Part shown: one piece after another, positions 60,149 through 64,000 of the stretch
Position numbering within the stretch: position 1 is the stretch's first letter
Layout of the letters: each line of letters starts with the position of its first letter
Assembly (NCBI GenBank): GCA_009377745.1
Contig: WHTK01000006.1
Span: 62,001 to 126,000 of the forward strand
Reading direction: 5' to 3'
Length of the DNA: 64,000 nucleotides
DNA from: Dehalococcoidia bacterium
GTDB lineage: Bacteria; Chloroflexota; Dehalococcoidia; DSTF01; WHTK01
The notes under the pieces: generated by a model
What the model was told of the DNA's origin: nothing
The model's database searches: none
The model's input: the letters and a program-made list of their open reading frames with translations, nothing else
Program-made: the position numbers and the translations under genes

Positions 60149-60364
60149 CGAATACAGAGTAGCAAGTCGGGCGCGTAGCGGGTATGAAGCTCAAGGGGCG
60201 GAGCAATCCTCGACCATTGGCGCGGCGTGGCTCCTGGGAAGCCGTTCACCTTCCCAGCCTTCGGCCATACCGGGGATTAGTAAGTGGCATGGCGACGCCT
60301 ACAATAGCAGCGGCGCCGGAGGAAGGCGACTTCGGGCCCTGTTTGCATGACGAATTGGAGACGC

Positions 60365-60649
60365 ATGGACATTCGAAGGCTGGTCTTTGGCTGCGTGGTG
60401 GGGATGGTGATAGTGCTGGTGGCGGCGTGTGGCGGTGGTGATGGCGATTCGAATGAGTACCCATCCGAGGTGCAGTCTAACTTCATGGACGGGTGCATGG
60501 GCGCCGGCGCGACTCAGACCCAGTGCAACTGCGCCTTTGACAAGGTGCGGGAGAAGTACACACTTGATGAGTTCGTCCAGCTGGAGAACGACATCTCGGA
60601 GGGGCGCCGCACGGACGAGCTGACGCCGATCATCCTGGAGTGCCGTTAG
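60365..60649 (+). CDS. Small cysteine-containing lipoprotein
   Basis: 94 residues from ATG at 60365 (GGAG upstream). Signal peptide with lipobox: MDIRRLVFGCVVGMVIVLVA before A-C, so it would be anchored outside the membrane. The mature part has five Cys after the lipidated one, in SNFMDGCMGAGATQTQCNCA and the final IILECR, which probably form disulfides. It resembles small secreted proteins of Actinobacteria with a conserved C...CxC pattern. It appears to start a run of plus-strand genes. Confidence 0.7.
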   Translation: MDIRRLVFGCVVGMVIVLVAACGGGDGDSNEYPSEVQSNFMDGCMGAGATQTQCNCAFDKVREKYTLDEFVQLENDISEGRRTDELTPIILECR

Positions 60650-60656
60650 CGTAGGG

Positions 60657-61082
60657 ATGGTAGTCGAGGAGTACATGGCGCTCTCGCGACAGGAGCAGGA
60701 GCGGTGGCTGGAGGCGCTGTCTCCAGAGGATCTACTCCAGACGGGCATCGACCTATATAACGCGGGGCATTACTGGCACGCGCACGAGGCCTGGGAGCAG
60801 GTCTGGATGGACGCGGAGCGCGAGCTGCGGGCGTTCTACCAGGGCTTGATCCAGGTGACGGCAGCGTTCGTGCACCTTACAAAGGGCGAGTACCCGGGGA
60901 CGGTGCGGCTGCTGGAGGCCGGCGTGGAGAAGCTGGCGGCGTTTCCCGCGTCCTTCAAAGGGGTTAAGGTTGGGTCGCTGGTCGAGGGGGCAAGGCGGGC
61001 GCATGAGGCTGTCGTGGCGCTGGGTGAGCGGCGGATCGGCGAATTTGAGCCGGGGCTGATCCCGAAGATCGAGCAGATCTGA
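60657..61082 (+). CDS. DUF309 family protein
   Basis: 141 residues. The family core is clear: GIDLYNAGHYWHAHEAWEQV and FYQGLIQVTAAFVHLTKGEY, a helical fold with conserved His residues that could bind metal. The function of DUF309 is unknown. The start ATG at 60657 follows the lipoprotein stop by 7 bp, and the next gene starts 4 bp after its stop, so this is probably one operon. Confidence 0.85.
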   Translation: MVVEEYMALSRQEQERWLEALSPEDLLQTGIDLYNAGHYWHAHEAWEQVWMDAERELRAFYQGLIQVTAAFVHLTKGEYPGTVRLLEAGVEKLAAFPASFKGVKVGSLVEGARRAHEAVVALGERRIGEFEPGLIPKIEQI

Positions 61083-61086
61083 GTCA

Positions 61087-61794
61087 TTGGCTGAGGTGGT
61101 GGTGCCGGGCTACCTGCCGAGCACCGCGGGGCTACGGTTCGGTAACAGCTTTGCGTCTGTGCCCCTGCGGACGTTTAGCTTCCTGGGCATCGATATCCCG
61201 ATCGGCCGGGCGAGCAACGGGCTCTGCGGCGGTATGTGCTACGCGGCGCGCGACTACTTCGAGGCCGGATCGGCGCCGCCGGCGGACCTGACGCCCCCGG
61301 TGGAAGGGCCGCTGTTTGACTATCTGGTCGACAGGCTGTTCGACAGCTTCAATCTGCCGCTCGGGCCGGCACGCTATCTGCGCTACATGAATCCGGCGCT
61401 ACGAGACGGTGAGTCCTTCTTCAGCCTTCTGGGCCTGGCTTCTAGAGGCCGGGCTTGGGTGATGCTGAGGCAGGAGTGGCCGAAGATTAAAGCAGAGATC
61501 GATGTGGGCAGACCGACGCCAATCGGGCTGGTGACGGTGAAGTCACGAGACCCCATGCAGTTGGGCCAGAACCACGTTGTCCTGGCTTACGGCTACGAGG
61601 CCGTTGGCGCAGTGCTGCGGATCCGAGTGTACGACCCGAACTTTGAGGGGGACGACGCGGTGGCCATTGCGCTGAGCACCGCGGACCCGAAGAAGGCGAC
61701 AGAAGTTACCTATACAGGCCGGATCTTCGGCGGCGATCAGCGCATCTGGTGTTTCTTTCAGACGCCTTACAGTCGCAGGACCCCGCCCATCTAG
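61087..61794 (+). CDS. Putative papain-fold (C39-like) protein
   Basis: 235 residues from TTG at 61087. A likely catalytic triad is C47 (NGLCGGMCYAARDYFEAG), H163 (LGQNHVVLAYGYE) and D183 (RIRVYDPN), an order and spacing consistent with papain-like or C39 peptidases and with bacterial transglutaminase-like folds. There is no signal peptide, so it works in the cytosol or is exported by an unusual route. I have seen similar hypothetical proteins but no characterised member. It is downstream of DUF309 by 4 bp. Confidence 0.7.
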   Translation: MAEVVVPGYLPSTAGLRFGNSFASVPLRTFSFLGIDIPIGRASNGLCGGMCYAARDYFEAGSAPPADLTPPVEGPLFDYLVDRLFDSFNLPLGPARYLRYMNPALRDGESFFSLLGLASRGRAWVMLRQEWPKIKAEIDVGRPTPIGLVTVKSRDPMQLGQNHVVLAYGYEAVGAVLRIRVYDPNFEGDDAVAIALSTADPKKATEVTYTGRIFGGDQRIWCFFQTPYSRRTPPI

Positions 61795-61858
61795 CTGCCT
61801 TGCGGCTAGATGCGGCGCTTACCTATACTGCCTGAGAGGGCACTATAGGAGATCAGTT

Positions 61859-62362
61859 TTGACTTATAAGATCATCGAGACCTGTATCGGCTGTACAGCG
61901 TGCACGAAGCGCTGCCCTACGGAGGCGATCACGGGCACTCGAAACGTCATCCACCAGATCGACCCTGACCTCTGCATCGATTGCGGCGCCTGCGCTGTAG
62001 TCTGCCCGCCGGAGGCGATCCTGGATGAGCTGGGCGACGTGGGCAAGACGTTCCCGCGCCGCGAATGGCCGCTGGCGAAGGTCATCGATGACAACTGCAT
62101 CGGCTCCGGCTGCGAGTTGTGCATCGCGGTCTGCCCCTTCGACGCGCTGGAGTTGGACGTCAGCGGTGAGCGCGTGGGCGACTTCTTCGGCGTTACGCGC
62201 GTGATCGAGCGGCGCTGCACCGGCTGCCGGCTGTGCGAGCAGTCCTGTGGCTGGAGCGCGATCTACATCGACCCGCCGCGGGAGATGCAGAAGAAGCGCG
62301 TGTGGCCGGACGAGATCGAGGTTACGGAAGTGGCTGAACCAGCAGCGGCAGCGGCCGAGTAA
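61859..62362 (+). CDS. Four-cluster ferredoxin-like protein
   Basis: 167 residues from TTG at 61859. Four iron-sulfur ligand sets: CIGCTACTKRCP, CIDCGACAVVCP, CIGSGCELCIAVCP and CTGCRLCEQSCGW, able to hold up to four [4Fe-4S] clusters, followed by an Ala/Glu-rich tail. It is a cytosolic electron carrier or subunit of an oxidoreductase. The last two sets are spaced as in RnfB or HdrA-like modules. No dedicated partner enzyme is next to it; it is followed by a terminator. Confidence 0.87.
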   Translation: MTYKIIETCIGCTACTKRCPTEAITGTRNVIHQIDPDLCIDCGACAVVCPPEAILDELGDVGKTFPRREWPLAKVIDDNCIGSGCELCIAVCPFDALELDVSGERVGDFFGVTRVIERRCTGCRLCEQSCGWSAIYIDPPREMQKKRVWPDEIEVTEVAEPAAAAAE

Positions 62363-62383
62363 CAGATAAAGTAATAGGCAACG

Positions 62384-62412
62384 AGAGAGGCTCCGATGGG
62401 GCCTTTCTTGTT
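62384..62412 (+). terminator. Intrinsic terminator after ferredoxin gene
   Basis: AGAGAGGC (62384-62391) pairs with GCCTTTCT (62401-62408), one G-U pair, a 9-base loop and a TTGTT-like tail. It lies 22 bases after the ferredoxin stop. Confidence 0.65.
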
Positions 62413-62445
62413 ATGCACGAAGTTTGGCGGCGGATGGGAGTGCAG

Positions 62446-62475
62446 GGATTGCTTCGGCGATGGCTCGCAACGACA
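62446..62475. repeat. Intergenic repeat, third copy of the 16-mer
   Basis: GGATTGCTTCGGCG (62446-62459) leads into ATGGCTCGCAACGACA (62460-62475). The 16-mer is identical to those at 35698-35713 and 38864-38879. It lies between the terminator and the dut gene. Confidence 0.65.
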
Positions 62476-62523
62476 GATACGGTCGCGCTTTTCCGTAGCC
62501 GGGGTGGGAGTTAGGGTGCGGAC

Positions 62524-62955
62524 ATGAGTGATGCGCTGAGGGTGAAACTGCTGCGGACGGGGGCAAGACTGCCGGTGCGCGCGACCCCCGCCGCGACAGG
62601 TTTGGACCTCCACGCCTGCCTGGACGCGCCGATTGAGATTGGGCCGGACGTGACCCTGGTACCTATTGGCATCGCGATTGAGGCCCCGGTGGGCTTCGAC
62701 GTGCAGGTGCGGCCCCGGTCGGGCTTGAGCAGGCAGGGCGTCAACGTGATCCTGGGGACGATCGATGCGGACTACCGGGGCGAAATCCTCGTCTCGATGC
62801 ATACGTTTGGCTCGAAACAGACGCATACCGTGTCGGATGGGGATCGGATCGCGCAGCTGGTAGTGAGCCGCTTTGAGCTGGTCGAAGTCGAGGCGGTGCA
62901 GGAGCTGTCGGAGTCTGAGCGTGGAGTCGGGGGGCACGGGTCGACGGGGCGCTAA
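62524..62955 (+). CDS. dut: dUTP diphosphatase
   Basis: 143 residues, trimeric dUTPase family. The five motifs are present: ATGLDLHA (I), RPRSGLS (II), GTIDADYRGEI (III), DGDRIAQLVV (IV), and the flexible RGVGGHGSTG (V), where His takes the place of the usual Phe that stacks on the uracil ring. It hydrolyses dUTP to dUMP and PPi, keeping uracil out of DNA and supplying dTMP synthesis. Confidence 0.95.
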   Translation: MSDALRVKLLRTGARLPVRATPAATGLDLHACLDAPIEIGPDVTLVPIGIAIEAPVGFDVQVRPRSGLSRQGVNVILGTIDADYRGEILVSMHTFGSKQTHTVSDGDRIAQLVVSRFELVEVEAVQELSESERGVGGHGSTGR

Positions 62956-63029
62956 GCCGGGCGGATAGTGGATTCTGAGGGACCGAAGAGCTTCGGTCGC
63001 AGCCGCATCCACAGGATTAGCCCTGAGGG

Positions 63030-63405
63030 TTAGAGGGCGCGGCCGAGGCTGAGGCCAGCGTAAGCGGCGATGAGGCCGAGGACGATGCTGGCAGTGAGGT
63101 TGGCAGCGACGGTTAGCAGGTCGCCGGACTCCCAGCGATTCGATGGATTCGAGCATCAGCGTCGAGAAGGTGGTATAGGCGCCGAAGAAGCCCGCGGCGA
63201 TGATCGGGCGCCAGAAGGCCGGCAGGAGTTGGCGCTCGCCGGCGAGGGCTATGAAGAGACCAAGCAGGAACGTGCCGCTGAGGTTGACGATCAGGGTGCT
63301 GGCCACGGTGGGCCTGCCAAGCGCCTCGTGTATGAGACGCTGAAGGCCGTAGCGCGAGAGAGCGCCGAGAGCGCCGGCGCAGCCGATCAGGATCAGTCGC
63401 TCCAT
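63030..63405 (-). pseudogene. crcB: Fluoride exporter CrcB, frameshifted
   Basis: ATG at 63405 starts ERLILIGCAGALGALSRYGL and runs through STLIVNLSGTFLLGLFIALA to AGFFGAYTTFSTLMLESIES, typical CrcB/Fluc membrane segments. The family then continues in another frame: ESGDLLTVAANLTASIVLGL, IAAYAGLSLGRAL, to TAA at 63030-63032. One extra base in the CCC run at 63131-63133 (plus strand) explains the change. Repaired, it would be a four-helix, 125-residue dual-topology fluoride channel. It could equally be an assembly error. Confidence 0.8.
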
Positions 63406-63616
63406 TGAGGGGAAGCTAGCTGAGAGGACGGTTAGCGGCAAGGGCCGATCAGAAACGTCTCCTGGGCTGGGGACGGTTCTCTCGACCCTTCGACGGGGCT
63501 CGGGGGACCCAGCTTAGTGCTATCCAGGGATTGCGATGCAACACGTGTTGGCAGATAGCGCGGAGGCGGTCGCTGTGTCAGGGGCGAGACTCCGCGCCTG
63601 GATGCCACATTTTCTC

Positions 63617-64000
63617 TCAGTTGGTAGGCCGGCCGGCTACGACGAGGGCGTTTCCGGGCTGAGATGAAGGCGTCAGGTAGAGGATGAAGAAGGACAGGGC
63701 AGCAAGGGCGGCGCCGATGAGAGGGCCGGCGTAGTAGACCCACCAATCGTCCCAGCGGCCCAGGACGAGCGCGGGGCCGAAGGTGCGGGCAGGGTTGATG
63801 CCGGTGCCGGTCAGGGGGACGAGGACGATGTGGGCCACCAGGACGGCAAAGCCGATGGCGAAGGGCGCCAGCAGGCTGCCCTTAGGGTGGACGGCGGTCG
63901 CGAAGACGGTCCAGACGAGCAGAAAGGTGCCGACCGCTTCTATACCCATGGCGGCAAGGTTGCTGGCGACGGCCCCGTCGTTGATCGAGTTGCCGCCGGC
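63617..64000 (-). CDS. Aquaporin (MIP family), C-terminal part; gene runs past the window end
   Basis: The reading frame is open to the window edge at 64000, beginning within AGGNSINDGAVASNLAAM. It shows three hydrophobic helices and the second NPA motif in LTGTGINPARTFGPALV; the first NPA motif must lie outside. Family blocks IEAVGTFLLVWTVFATAV and WWVYYAGPLIGAALAALSF are clear. It forms a water or small-solute channel in the membrane. The C-terminus (TPSSQPGNALVVAGRPTN) is complete. Confidence 0.9.
   Translation of the reverse strand, partial: AGGNSINDGAVASNLAAMGIEAVGTFLLVWTVFATAVHPKGSLLAPFAIGFAVLVAHIVLVPLTGTGINPARTFGPALVLGRWDDWWVYYAGPLIGAALAALSFFILYLTPSSQPGNALVVAGRPTN

Noticed and set aside
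60653..60664. Alternative later start of the DUF309 gene at GTG or ATG codons after 60657
   Set aside because: Starting at 60657 keeps a short gap to the lipoprotein gene; the first few residues are uncertain but change nothing in the domain.

Overview
The window is a GC-rich bacterial chromosome segment with tightly packed genes on both strands. There are no rRNA or tRNA genes, no CRISPR array and no transposase that I can see. I infer a Chloroflexota bacterium, probably Dehalococcoidia-like and respiring. The basis is the gene families: paralogous phthalate-type Rieske oxygenases, tandem universal stress proteins, a NuoI/NuoG pair with extra Fe-S motifs, several glycine-rich or small zinc-ribbon proteins, DUF433/DUF5615 modules, and frequent GTG/TTG starts. 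A PBP5-type carboxypeptidase implies peptidoglycan. No marker search was possible, so the taxonomy is inference.

Layout. 1-6.6 kb: a zinc-ribbon protein, an operon of an ornithine cyclodeaminase-like enzyme and an ACSF3/MatB-like malonyl-CoA synthetase, a D,D-carboxypeptidase, a DUF1269 protein and a Rieske oxygenase whose mononuclear iron ligands look lost. 6.7-15 kb: pheS-pheT with a clear promoter, a HAD phosphatase, a second (intact) Rieske oxygenase, the infC-rpmI-rplT translation operon and a zinc-ribbon protein. 15.3-19.7 kb: a MarR regulator (apparent AUU start) with a heterodimeric ABC exporter and an autoregulatory-looking promoter/operator. 19.7-27 kb: L-2-hydroxyglutarate oxidase, an FMN-binding protein, a GT87-type membrane glycosyltransferase, two tandem-domain universal stress proteins, a GNAT and a GlcD-like oxidase. 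27-33 kb: a four-gene surface-sugar operon (GT2, methyltransferase, epimerase, DegT aminotransferase) and otsA.

33-45 kb: a translationally coupled trio (unknown protein, threonine aldolase, lipoprotein), a MacB-like ABC operon (giant FtsX permease, two ATPases, unknown protein, membrane-anchored nuclease), an MFS carrier and a CapA-like phosphoesterase. 45-51 kb: polA and mutM, two DNA repair genes, flanking a run of three toxin-antitoxin-type modules in which every toxin frame is broken. 51-57 kb: unknown proteins, a LON-domain protein, and the nuoI-nuoG pair. 57-64 kb: methyltransferase, acetyltransferases, response regulator, MBL-fold nuclease-like protein, small lipoprotein, DUF309, a putative papain-fold protein, a four-cluster ferredoxin, dUTPase, a frameshifted crcB and a truncated aquaporin.

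Intergenic DNA carries recurring imperfect repeats (a GGCTCGCAACGACA element, a CCTTCGACA...CAGGAT element, and a GTAGGGGCGCAGCATGC palindrome). The most notable observations are the toxin-selective decay between polA and mutM, the Rieske paralogue with a dismantled metal triad, the AUU-started MarR with its promoter-operator, unusual changes in two polA nuclease domains, and the duplicated His-Cys3 motif in NuoG.
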